Positions 43,501 through 54,663 of a stretch of DNA of 64,000 bases are shown here, piece after piece. The notes beneath the pieces are model-generated. The model did not search any database, was not told where the DNA came from, and saw only the letters and a list, made by a program, of their open reading frames with translations. Origin of the DNA: Owenia fusiformis (taxonomy: Eukaryota; Annelida; Polychaeta; Sabellida; Oweniidae); contig CAIIXF020000001.1 in the NCBI GenBank assembly GCA_903813345.2, positions 32,034,556 to 32,098,555 on the forward strand, given 5' to 3'. Each line of letters starts with the position of its first letter. Within the stretch, counting starts at the first letter, position 1. The position numbers and the translations under genes were made by a program.

Positions 43501-46500
43501 CACTTCTATAAAAATGAATGTATCATGTAATACAAACAACTTTGCCATCTTTCAATGACATTGAGAAAAACTTGATATATAAAGCTTGACAGATCGAAAA
43601 TATTTTTTGATAATTAATTGTAAGCTTTGATGTGGTCTGTTTGAGCTGTTGTTGGTGTCAAATGAAAGATAAGGTTCTTATCGATACATTGGACATACTA
43701 TGAAATTCAAAAGTACGTCTTTATTTTGCCCAAACACGTTGAAAATATGCAAAGTGGGCCTTTAATCAATACTCCTCAAAAAAAGTTAAGGACCAGTGGT
43801 TTTCTTCATAGGTTTACATCTTAACCCCCATATTTCTTTGAACGACTTTTTTCTCGGCTTGGAACAAAATGTGTCAAAATTTGATGTCAAAATTGATGAA
43901 TTTCATGAAATTTAGAAAAATGGGCTTTGTATAAAAAACCTCCTACCTCATACCCACCTACCCACCTATGTGGAACATGATACAGTCATTGAAGCGTTCA
44001 ATTTTAAAGATTATTAAATCTCAAAATAGCTCAAATTATTAACATTTCTACAATTACGGCTTTATTTTGTGACTAGACAGATGACAATTCCATAAATAAA
44101 GGCATATGGATGCATTTTAATGTGTAATGACCCGAGGGCGCCCCAGGGGAATAAATAATAACTAATGACCTCGAGCATAGGTCCAACAAGCCAGATAAAG
44201 AAATTGAAAGAAAGTGTGCCAAATTCGATGCCCCGAGTGGGAATCGAACCCAGCTGGGATGTAGTTGCAACTTGCTATCAAGGGTCGTTGTAAATGCAAC
44301 TATAATGCATCATAAACTAAGATTTAATAAACTAAGATCTTTAAAATTGAACCCTTCAAAGACTGTATTATGTCCCATGTACGTGGGTAGGTAGATATGA
44401 GGTAGGAGGTTTTTTATACAAAGCCAAAAAAATGGCAGACCCCATGTAAACCAATGGAAAATGGTTGGGTTGCCATAAGTCATATGAGGAACGATCCATC
44501 CCTCCGATTGCTTTCAAAATAAAAATTTTATGAGACAATTAAAGCTAAATTGTTAAAAGCTAAAAAATATGATTTAATTTTCCAGGTTTTACAAAAGTTA
44601 ATGGTTTCAAAGTCAATAAGTCTTTTAATGATCCTTTTATTAAAATAGCACAGGTGGTCAGTGGGGGGGGGGGTCAAAATTACTTTAAAGCTGTTTTAAC
44701 AATATAAGAGAGAAATTTAGCATATCAAATGTAAAACCATTCGATTTTCTACTCAGAAAGCATTTTTAACAAATGTTTTACTGAAGAGATATTCCAAAAT
44801 TTGAGTTGCCCCTAAGCCACCATTTCCTATTTGTTTAACATGGGATCTGCCATTTTTGTTACATTTCATGAAATTCATCAATTTCGACATCAAATTTTGA
44901 CCTATTGTAATGGAGATATAACAATGAATTGTGCAGACTTTATAGAGAATAGAATCAAGATACAGATTTATTTACTTTATTGGGGTTTCTTTTGTTCCAC
45001 GCTTAGAAAATAGTCGTTCAAACAATTATGGGGGTTAACATGTAAACTTATGAGGAAAAACACTGGTCCTTAACTTTTTTAAAGGAGTATATTTCAAAGT
45101 TGTGGGGTTAGTCAAGCCTTTAATATGGAGCGCCATTCTGTTTGTTTTTTATTGGTCACTTTTGTTTAACACATTTTGTCACCTTTTTCTTAATGACGAA
45201 TGATATAGTACATCATACTGACAACTTTTTCTGATTCACTGGTACTCACCTAGTTACCCTGACGATCCGTCAGTGTAACATAGCGGAACTACATCCGGGA
45301 CTCGGTTTCGGTAAGATATTTTTATTTCTCGATTTACACCTACTTATAAGTCACGTATTGGATAATAATTTGGCTAGAAGTTAATGAAGATAATCTAGTT
45401 TGAGAATGTGCTGGTGGTCTTAGGTTTGGTATTCTAAAGTAGACGCAATTCACATATTTAGTTCCTCGCTTTTGTTACACTGACGATCGGTATGAATATT
45501 GCCAATATTGGCCGTTCGTCAGTGTAACAAAAGCGAGGGACTAAATATGTGAATTGCGTCTTCATTAACATACCAGACCTAAAAACACCAATACATTCTC
45601 AAACTAGACTATCTTCCTTAACTTTGAGCCAAATTATTATCCACAGCGTGACTTATAAGTAGGTGTAAATCGAGAAATTAAAATATCGTACCGAAACTTG
45701 GTCCCGGAAGTTGATCCGCCATGTTACACTGACGTATCGTCAGGGTAACAGGTGAGTACCAGTGTGATTGGTCTGTATCTTAAAACTGTTAGATTCAAAA
45801 AACAAGGTTCCTACAGATTGCTGACAAATACATTTCCTGACCTTTTCCAAATTTTCCCTAACCAAGCTAAGTTTCCCTGGCTGTGATGAATAGAACAACT
45901 AAATATTTAGTAATAAAACTTTATGTGGATAATGATGACTATAAATCAATGTAAAATACATGTAGTGATAATGTGGAAATTGACTATTTCAATACTTTAC
46001 TCTTTTCACCAAGTTTCAAGTATTTTGACTATTTTAGTAATTTGTAAAATTAATCCCATTTTTCCAGGCTGTAGGGACCTTATATATTACAAGCACTGAA
46101 AACATCAAAAGCGCTAAACTGGTTATTAAATATATAGAATAAAACAAAATTCAACATACCTTGATTAATGTGAAAAGTGTTAAATGAGCAGTCAGATGCA
46201 GAACTTACACACATGTACAGTTTGTTAGTGCAGCATAAACAAACTAAATCTAGGAAATGGCTACTACTAATGACAAACAAGGATAAACATATGTTTTAAT
46301 ACAATTATGCAAAATGGTTGCAAAGGCTTGAACATTTTCATGATTTAGCAATACATTAAAAGCCACCCTCCTTATCTGGGGCAATAGACAACACAAAAAT
46401 GGTAAATAAGATGGCTGATGTGGAGTCAAGAATCTCTAGTCACTTTCTTCTAGATGTAACGGGAAATTCCAGTTATGACAATAAGCTTACAGTATATGAC

Positions 46501-49500
46501 AATAACAACAAGGATATGTTATGCTTATTCTTCAACATAAATCTATAACAAGGCATTACGATGCAAAATGTCACCATCAGCCATTTGTTACAGATGCCGA
46601 ATGCCAAACAGCAATTACCGTCCACAAAAAAGTTGGAGACTATAACCATATGTCACAAGTTGTAGTGGTGACATAAAAAAGTGCAGATAGGAAGTATTTC
46701 AAAACACAAATATCATAAATTTATTACAAAGTCTTACGTAGTCAAGGGGAGGCTCTTTTATGATATATCATAAATCATTCTCACATAAAATTAATAGGGG
46801 AGACTATTGGGGAGTGTACGACTCAATTATAAATACACAATCAATTATCAAGTATTTGAACTCAATATGTCAAGTCTCTCTGTGGCATCGCCAATCTTAT
46901 TGAGAAACACAAACAAACATTTTTTGGTAAATATTTTATTTACTAAAAGATCATAGAAAGCCACCACTATTTACAAACATCTACCCATGGAAGAGAATAC
47001 ACCTGTACTATACCATTCTTCTAATTGGTTAGCCTCACTCTTAATTCAGGTTATATCTAAGTGCCTCAAATGTTTCAGTGTTTTCAGTGTCAAGGTAACT
47101 AGCTTGAACAGAGCACTAGAGTTTATAAACATCATCATTCAATGCATTCTGTTCAACTATTCTGCCTATTAAATACTAGTACATGTAGTTAAATTTTAAT
47201 TAATATTACAACTTAGAATTAAAGCTGGTAGTGAATCTGATCATAATGTAAGCCCAATATGCTTTATCAGAGCCAATACCTATTTCAAGAGTTGTAAACA
47301 AGGCATAGACTTTTAACCACCTGGAGTCCGTTTTTGCACCATTCGTATTAACAAACATAAGCAATTCATAAATATTCATATGAATGAGTTACGAATTTGT
47401 AAAGTTGCAAATGGACCATTTTTGTACGCTTTCATAAGTCATTCGTAATTTCTGTTAGCTAGATTTACAAAAGGGTTGATGTCACATTCCACCATTGTCA
47501 GGATAGATAGTCATACAATAAAAACTTTGTAAAAGAAGCAAAGATTCCATGAGATACTGAAATAGGTTGATATTAAGTTGATCACAGTGTTGCCCTTTGT
47601 GTTCTCTGATTTAGAATGACAAACAACACAAATCACAATATAAATGAATAAATAAAAAGAAGCCATTCGCAAAGTTACGAAAGGGTCAGAGGTGCTATTA
47701 AATCTACGAATGAAAGCAACCATGATGTCACTATTTTCGTAATTTCATGAATCGTTCATACCTTTGCGATAAATGACTTTCAAACATTCCTAACTACGAA
47801 CAGTACAAAAACAAGCCCCTGGTAGCAATTTTAAAAGAGTAACAATTTGTCACAGATATTGAAAAATAGTGGCTATAATAATACATGTATGTAAATGGGC
47901 TTACAATAAACCTTCTCAACACCAACAATCACAGACAGCTAAATATGGTTAGATAAAGGAACATGCAACATGTTCTACTACTATAATTATGGTGACAAAT
48001 ATTATTGTTCCTCAATTCCCTTTCAATTGTAATAACTTTCACATTGATTTTAATTCATGGTTTCTTTTACACTTCTACAATTCCAAGTAAAACACTACAA
48101 CAAATAAAAGCACATTGATTCTGAAACACAAATTTTAAATGTTATTTTTTAAGAACATATTCTTAAGTTCATCTGACATTACATTTCTGCACCACATATT
48201 AGTAGTGACCAAACCTCAGAAAATCCAAAAATATGTTTTGTTGCAGAACCCTAATTTTTATTACTCAGAAGTTTTAGGATTGATATTGCTCTACTGACTC
48301 CTGTTTTTTTAAAGCAAATCGCTTGAAGCTTTAAAGTTATAGAGGAATTCAGCAAGGGGTAATTTTCAAGAATCATTTAAAAATATTTTTAAAAGAAGTC
48401 AATACACAGACTACATAATTATTTCACAAAAAATATCATTAAAGAACCTTACAATGTCAGAAAAATATAGTTTGTCTAATGTTGTAATCATCCGATAAGA
48501 TAATAAACTCTATTATTAGTGTTTGGCATCACATTTTTTAGTGGTAAACATCAAAATCAATTCTTATCTAGAAAATAATAAATAAGGCCAAATTTTGTCT
48601 TTTTGTTGTTCAAAGAACTAAACTAATTATTGTTAAAATTGTTTTACCTTTGGAGAAATTGTTCAAAAACATATATTTAGATAAAAAATATGTCAGTTAC
48701 AAAATATTTTTTTAAAGAAATACTCAAACTCTCTTGATGTGTCTATCTCTAAACATATTCCAGGTATACATTTGCATGGTGCTCTGCATTTCTAAAAGTC
48801 AAAAGTGATTCACTGGGGTAGATTTCTTTGAAACAAAAGAATTATAAACAAAATAAAAATAAGAAATAAACCCTTGCTTACATTGTCAATAACTATAAAA
48901 ATAAATCAAGGACTCTATATCACTGTTTCAAAGTTTTAAAAACAGGGTTTCTGCAACAGGACATAAAATCTAAATGGAGTCTCTTTAAAAATGTTGGTTG
49001 ACACTATATGTGTGTAATAATATATATAGGTTATTTTGAACGCAGTCAGTAATAACTTACAATAGAGAGGTGTGCTGAAGCTAACTTTTACATCTAAGCT
49101 ATAAACACAAAACATTAATACTGTATCACGGTGTGATACTCAAAAGGCATGCCTACTAGGCATACCGTTTGAAACACTGACAAATTAAAATTGAAAATGG
49201 CGCCAGAGTATCATCATCTAAAATGTACCATTTCTTTATTAATTTTTAAATGGTACGATATAGTGACGTGGTAATATTTATATATGTTTTCAGCATAACT
49301 CTGAAGGTATTAATGAGATCTAGATGTATTGGGTCCAGCTTGATGGCTTGATGGAGCAATTTTGTATTTCACATTTGAAACTGCTCCATCAAGATGGACA
49401 AAAAAATTAAACATTATTTTTATAAAAAAATTAAAAAGACCCAATATGCAGGGTGTTCCAAAAGTAACAGGACTGGTGCTGGTTTTTTGTTAAATATGCA

Positions 49501-52500
49501 CCAATCATCTTCAACAGTTTACATGATGTACTTCTATGCATGGTAACTAACACTCCAAAGTTTTGGCAAAAATTATGAAACTCGGTTAGAGTTATGGTTG
49601 CTATGGTAATGAGACATCACAATACCCGGGACAACATTCCAAACAGAAAGCTACTGAGACTTTAAGCATTTTGTACACCCCACATCAAAGTTAAAATCCA
49701 ACAACTGGTGGGAATTACATTTGCTAATTACATCATTTGATATTCCTATGTATCCTCTACTTTGAAAAGTAGGCTCCTCTTTGGTCAGTCCAAGAGTAGT
49801 ACTCCCTATCCATGACTCAAACATATGAGTGAACCCATTTTCGGGCGTGTCACGCAGGGTCCATCGGACACCTTGGAGATGGGCATTCTCATCTTTAAAG
49901 GTCTTACCATGCTGATTAACATTCCATTCTCAAGTAAAGTAAAGTAAAATTAGATATTGCATGATCAGAAGAATATGGTGCATGATCTTAAGTCCTCAAG
50001 ACCTGTCTCCTCAATAGCTGCAGTGGTCTTTAATGCTGACTCGCAGGCAGGCACATTATCAAGGTGGATAACTGGCTTTAAATTGGGTCTTTTCAAAAGC
50101 TAAACCGTGAATTGTGCAGACTGTCATACATAGTGAAATTCCAATAAATTGAATAAATATTATTATTATGAAATCATATTTGAATCTGAGTTGTATAGCA
50201 ACACCATTACTACAAAGCAACTAATAAAACAAACAAGAAATGTTGTATTGTAATAGATAAATCAGATCTTTCTTCAGTAAAACCAAAATGTTAGATATTA
50301 AATTTTCATGAAAAAGTTGCCCCTGGTATTGTGATGTCATGTTAGTATAGCAACCATAACTCTACCCGCATTTAATAATTTTTTCTGAAACTTTAGAATT
50401 TTAGTTGCACTACTTCAAAGTACAATTTGTGAAAATTTGAACACACTCAGTTCAGAATTAACAAAACACCAACACCAGTCCTGTTACTTTTGGAACACCC
50501 TGTATTAGATCTCATTAATACCTTCAGAGTTATGCTAAAAACATATATAAATATTATCATGTCACTATAATCGTGCCATTTAAAAGTAAAACAAGAAATG
50601 GTACATTTCAGAGTATGATACGCTGGCACCTTTTTCAATAGCTTTTACTCCTAGCATTATTGAACTTCAAACAGAAGTGTAGGTTATCCACAAATGATAT
50701 ACTCATTGCATCGAGCAAGGGCGAACGTAATACCCGGAATGGTTGCAAATTGGCATCAGTTTTTTACTGCATCGGATTTGAATAAGCCAATTAAACATGG
50801 TCATGAACACATTAGCAGAAAACACAATCGCCATTTAAATTACATTTCCCTGTTTATTCTGTTCGTATCAATCCTTTTTTACATGTCATATATTTAAGAT
50901 AATCAATTACGTAGCTAATGATGTGAACGGATTGCAATGCCATAGAGTGAAATAACCGCAAAACGGTACAGAAAAAGGTACCTAGGTCTGAGAAAACCTA
51001 CCCCTCAATACACCATTGTCTAATGAAGACCAAACAAAGCCCTGGATGTCGTGTCATTTCGTTTGGTACACAACTAAGCCCCGGGTATTAAATAAGCCCT
51101 TGCATGGAGTAGTTAATTCTCTTTGGTATAACAAAACATATGAGTTAAAAAATAATTTGTGAAGTTTTCTAAGTGTTTTTATGAAAAATAGCATGCTCCA
51201 TCAAGCTGGACAAATTTTTCGATGACAACACATGAGTATAGACGTCTTAAAATAACATTGAAAAACACAGACTCCAACTTAAATGATGCAATATTGCAAG
51301 GCGTGCAGTTTGTGGTCAAAACAAAGTACAGTACACCACTTGAGTACCGCCCATATGTATGATTATCGAAAAAGCACTCTTAAACCCTTGGCCCCTTCAC
51401 TATATGCTTTTTACAAATTAATATACATGTAAAAGTGTCTTTCATGTTAATCGTGAATTCTGATTTCTCTTTTATGTGATATTGATTCTTAAGAAAAAAC
51501 CAAAATGTTCCTTTATGGTGATAAATATGGGATCTTTGTATATCACTACATTTTACCTAGAAATATTCTACCATATCACATTAGAAGCCAAGGCAGCAAA
51601 TATTTTCAATGCCAGATCTGGAATGACTGCCATAAAAAGCTCCTTCAAACTAAGTTGATATCATGTTTATGATTTACTGGACAAACATGTAAGATCTATG
51701 AAGGAGTTCATTATGGCAATGAGGATTAGACAGGCTGATATGAATATTAGTACATTGTACTTTATCATAAACTTTTCATTATTTCAATCTCTATTTTATG
51801 TCATTCCTATGTCTTATTGCTTCCATCATGTTTGGTTTTTCATCACCGTTATCACGATCTTCATTATTTTTAACATCAGCTAGTTTATTATGTGGTACTT
51901 CTATAACTGGTTGCTGAGCAACATCCACAGCAGCCTTTTTAGTATCATCATCACCTTTAACATTTTCTTGTTCATTTTCATTTACTGGTCTATCTATTTG
52001 ATTTAAAGCATCATCTTTCTGCACAGACTCAGCTTGATCCATTACTTTGTCATTGTCCTTTACATCTGGGGGATTTCCTGCAGGATCAAGAACTTCATTA
52101 ATATGTGCTAGTTTTGGTCCCTCATTCTTATCATACCCTTCTCCTCCACCATGTAAATCTAAGTTAGGTGCTTTGGCTTGTGGTATACCAACACCATCCT
52201 GTGATTCAAGATTAGAGGCCCTGTGTTGTCGAAGGAGACCATTCCCATGACCACCACCATTCTCTTGTAGCAACTCTCTACTTGTAGACTTCTTTACCTC
52301 TAACTGCCTACCTTGTTTTTCCTATAACAGGTGCTACCTTGTTATGTTTGTATGTACAGAATGTATGATTAAAGCCAAAAAAATAGTCTTTAGGGTTGTC
52401 TTGAGATTAAACTTCCACCATATTATGCTTCCTAAATCCTAATACTAATGTGGGATAATGCATAGTATACTTGTTCGCTGAATGGTATTGTCAAGCACTT

Positions 52501-54663
52501 TGGAAGTGGATAATGTGTAGTTTGACACACAAAGAATTATTGTCTAGGTACTACATGTACTAGGGTTGAATAAATAGTCTAAATATGATTAAGTTTTGCC
52601 CCGTGCAGAATGGATTAAAAGTATGTGTCTTATCTAAAATAATTAAGTTGATTTGAAGATAATTTCAATTCATTCATTCAAGGTACACAGCAATGCCGAT
52701 GGCCCAAAAGTCCCCTCCAACAAACAAAGTGTTGTAACCAGTTGAACTTTGTGGTCCAATAAAGGTCACCATCTGACATGAAAGTGCTGCCCTCACTTTG
52801 TGTTTGCAACACATAGATGAAAACAGTTGGAGTGGAGATAAGTGGGATTTAGGTCAGCTGTGGGTTTTAATGAGAGAAAATCAAAATAAAGATTTAATCA
52901 TCATTAGACCTTATGGTATTCTTTCCTTATTCCGCCACATTTTAAAACTTAATGGGATGAACATGTGATATGAGCAAGACAAGAATGGGATATATGTTTC
53001 CTAGTATAAATATTCTGAATGCTTAAAAGCAACCGTTTATGGTTCCCAGGTGTGCAATCGATAAAGGAAAGCATGTATTCAGGGTGTTTCTGTTAAAAAT
53101 CCAAATCATATCATGTTCTTAGGGATTCTATATTTGATGTCATTAATATGATACTGCAATTATCATACTGAATTACAGTTTAGAATTCAGTTCAACAAAG
53201 CCTTTTGTAACCATCATGCAAATCATAATCAAAGAACTATTAATCGATGAGAAAATTATAAGATAGGTAAGAAAACATATACATGAGTATATGAGCAGTA
53301 TTAGAGTGCAACCTACTGTTAAATCAGAAATAAATACATGCACTACTTAAGGTGAAGCCGAAAACATGCAAGTTAACACTTTCAACAAAGCATGAATTCA
53401 GAAGTCATGTCATGACCTGATTTTATACATTTATCATATTTAAATTAAAATCACCACTACAAGCTATTTATCATGTTATATGATATATTCTAATATGATA
53501 CGTTTACGTCACAATAACTAGAACAATAAATTCACCGGTCTATATTGGAGTATGCATGACCGCTTTATTTCATAAATGCAAATATATGTTTTTCTTGTCT
53601 GTTTATCATATTAGAATCGTAAAACAAAGACCTCAATTTATGATTCATGTCAAACATATGACCTCAAATTTCATTGTGGCCATTGCCAAAGACATTAATC
53701 GCTACACGGTTTCGGTCTTTTAACAATGAACAGAATAAAATTTTCGGTCATATATTACGCCATAAATCATAAAATCTCGGTCTTTATTCCTTAATTACAA
53801 ATGTGTATTGAATTAATCACATCCTAAATAAAGTTAAATATCTTAACAACAATGTACTATTTAAAATCACAAGGTGCTATGAAAGTAAGCCCTTTGAGTC
53901 AATACCAGGTCAAGTCATCCTAAGTCAAGTCAATCCTAGGTCAACTAAACACAAAGTCGACACACAGAATGTCAAGAAAACCCTAGATGAAAAACCCCAA
54001 GAAAAGTAATCTAGCAATCTCCAGTTCTCATCAATCCAAAATCAAAGTATGATAAATTAATAGTATGAGATAAATATAATTCAATCTAATGAATGGGCAA
54101 ATATCCAAAAATCTCATGAATAAATAGAGTTTCATATCATATAAAAATCAGAATTATTGCTTCATCTATACAAGTGAACTTTTGAGTAGGTCTAGTCTCC
54201 AGCACACTGTCATACTCACTCGGGAATGATAAAATGTGATAATCTTCACTTTTGAGCCTATTCTCAAAGTGTCACGAATCCATATTTACAGGTCTTGGCG
54301 TTCCTTACAGTTAATTCACAATGAATCTAGGTCATTTGGTCAAATCAACTGCATTACTGTAGCTCTACATTTTAAATTATAAAACGTATGTAGGATAAGA
54401 TAAAGCAATAATATCATTTTAATTATTATTAAAGCAAAGCAATGAGAACAATTATACTGGTCTGACTAGAAGCCTTTCACTGTAATGGAAATCCATCTAA
54501 TGGCCAATGTTAGGATTGATTTCTAATAAGTGTGAATGTGAAGAATACTTGTGCATTCAGACTCACAATGTAATATTAAATACTAAACTTACTTTTTTAT
54601 CTTCCTTAAAGTCAGGAGGAATAACTTGGTTCTGTTGGACCTGTTGAGGGTCAACTCTTTCGG
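37552..54663 (-). CDS. Acidic secretory-pathway protein, GOLIM4/GOLM1-like lumenal tail (3' exons)
   Basis: Exons 5' to 3': 54663-54593, 52321 to about 51791, 43100-43029, 42278-41964, 41577-41481, 37640-37552 (TAA at 37554-37552). All recognised acceptors are AG with a pyrimidine run, and the phases agree from 43100 to the stop and between the first two exons. The encoded sequence is hydrophilic and Asp/Glu/Asn/Gln-rich (VDPQQVQQNQVIPPDF, ELLQENGGGHGNG, EEHYPGDGVVPD, NEEDDYGDQ, YGDDDNDGDD, QEDDEDDQDNEAI at the end), with no Cys. That resembles the lumenal acidic tail of Golgi membrane proteins such as GOLIM4. The N-terminal membrane anchor and coiled coil, which would confirm this, were not found, so the 5' part must lie elsewhere to the right or beyond the window. 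The 3' boundary of the 52321 exon is unresolved: its frame runs to a TAG at 51793-51791 with no GT donor in the required phase near the end. Confidence 0.6.
37660..39066. mobile_element. GGAC-tailed dispersed repeat, copy 3
   Basis: Starts AACCAGAACAACGGCAACGC and ends CTTCGTTCGATGGGATAA. It holds about six tandem units (130-150 bp) with ATCGCTCCACTACTTTTCGA and AAAATGGTGGCCATTTTTCA, then a GGAC/GTAC tract at about 38953-39025. It lies in the last intron of the acidic protein gene, 20 nt before the final exon's acceptor. Confidence 0.8.
39067..40860. other. Intron sequence without recognised features
   Basis: AT-rich. Contains CCCATATGGGCATTT and CCCATGTCATGGGCATT, short self-complementary words, and an A13 run at about 39867. 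No gene or clear element was seen. Confidence 0.4.
40870..41420. repeat. GC-richer repeat ending in a 68-bp near-perfect hairpin
   Basis: 41258-41326 and 41349-41416 are reverse complements over about 68 bp, starting GGAATAAATAATGATAGGCC, with one 1-nt insertion and a small internal mismatch. The loop is 22 nt. Upstream are two copies of GACCRTGCTCTATTCRA (about 40878 and 40961), a CCAAT box (about 40902) and a palindromic TGACGTCA (41001-41008). It looks like one end of an interspersed element. Confidence 0.65.
43770..45089. mobile_element. Mariner-like inverted-repeat element hosting a second foldback and a tRNA-like SINE
   Basis: The outer ends ACTCCTCAAAAAAAGTTAAG + GACCAGTG pair with CACTGGTCCTTAACTTTTTT + AAAGGAGT, and homology continues inward for about 150 bp (ATTTCATGAAATTCATCAAT). 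Inside, 43925-44425 is another inverted repeat (CCTCCTACCTCATACCCACC with its complement; TAGGTAGATATGAGGTAGGA). Its loop contains a tRNA-like stretch. There is no transposase frame. Confidence 0.7.
44229..44290 (-). repeat. tRNA-like SINE head
   Basis: On the minus strand, TAGCAAGTTGCAAC resembles an RNA polymerase III A box, and GGGTTCGATTCCC, 20-odd nt downstream, is an excellent B box / T-arm followed by CACTCGGGGCA. The box spacing is too short for a full cloverleaf with an anticodon arm, so it is read as a SINE or tRNA remnant and not a functional tRNA gene. Confidence 0.5.
45237..45764. mobile_element. Foldback element with CACTGGT ends and 5-bp target duplication (copy B)
   Basis: A 528-bp nearly perfect palindrome. 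The ends CACTGGTACTCACCT are inverted and flanked by TGATT on both sides (45232-45236, 45765-45769). GTTACACTGACG words repeat inside. Inner arms pair over long runs, e.g. CGCAATTCACATATTTAGT with its complement, and CTCGATTTACACCTACTTAT with ATAAGTAGGTGTAAATCGAG. It is unrelated in interior sequence to copy A at 18860 but has the same terminal heptamer and duplication length. Confidence 0.85.
45770..49190. other. Intron sequence with scattered repeat fragments
   Basis: No exon was found with confidence. 46590-46680 matches the dispersed repeat at 16141. A MITE lies at about 47318-47826. 48930-49005 (GTTTCAAAGTTTTAAAAACA, GCAACAGGACATAAAATC, TTGGTTGACACTA) resembles 55823-55895. The rest is AT-rich. 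Confidence 0.4.
47318..47826. mobile_element. MITE with ACCTGGAGTCCGTTTTTG ends
   Basis: The left end ACCTGGAGTCCGTTTTTGCA and the inverted right end ACCAGGGGCTTGTTTTTGTA pair over about 30 bp to TTCGTA. Internal words TTACGAA/TTCGTAA recur. No target duplication was identified. Confidence 0.5.
49191..50638. mobile_element. Foldback (arms ~130 bp) with a mariner-like element inserted in its loop
   Basis: Outer arms 49191-49326 and 50508-50638 pair (AATGGCGCCAGAGTATCAT...GGTATTAATGAGATCTAGA). Between them, 49449-50502 has mariner-like inverted ends CAGGGTGTTCCAAAAGTAAC + AGGACTGGTG. A stop-free minus-strand stretch of about 60 codons (49735-49925) is present, which I could not assign to a family. 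Confidence 0.7.
50639..51790. other. Intron sequence, no feature recognised
   Basis: AT-rich. TGCTCCATCAAGCTGGACAA (51193-51212) is the inverted relative of GTCCAGCTTGATGG...ATGGAGC near 49333-49357, so a larger, eroded inverted arrangement may extend to here. No gene was seen. Confidence 0.35.
52322..54592. other. Intron between acidic-protein exons, no feature recognised
   Basis: AT-rich; no exon, RNA gene or clear repeat was identified. The words TCGGTC and GACCG recur at 53530-53790, possibly an old inverted element. Confidence 0.4.

Noticed and set aside
44229-44290. Functional tRNA gene on the minus strand
   Set aside because: Good B box but box spacing too short for anticodon and variable arms; treated as a SINE head.
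46733-46760. Possible 17-nt microexon on the minus strand before a GTAAGA donor
   Set aside because: Too short and no clear acceptor pyrimidine tract; cannot be supported without transcripts.
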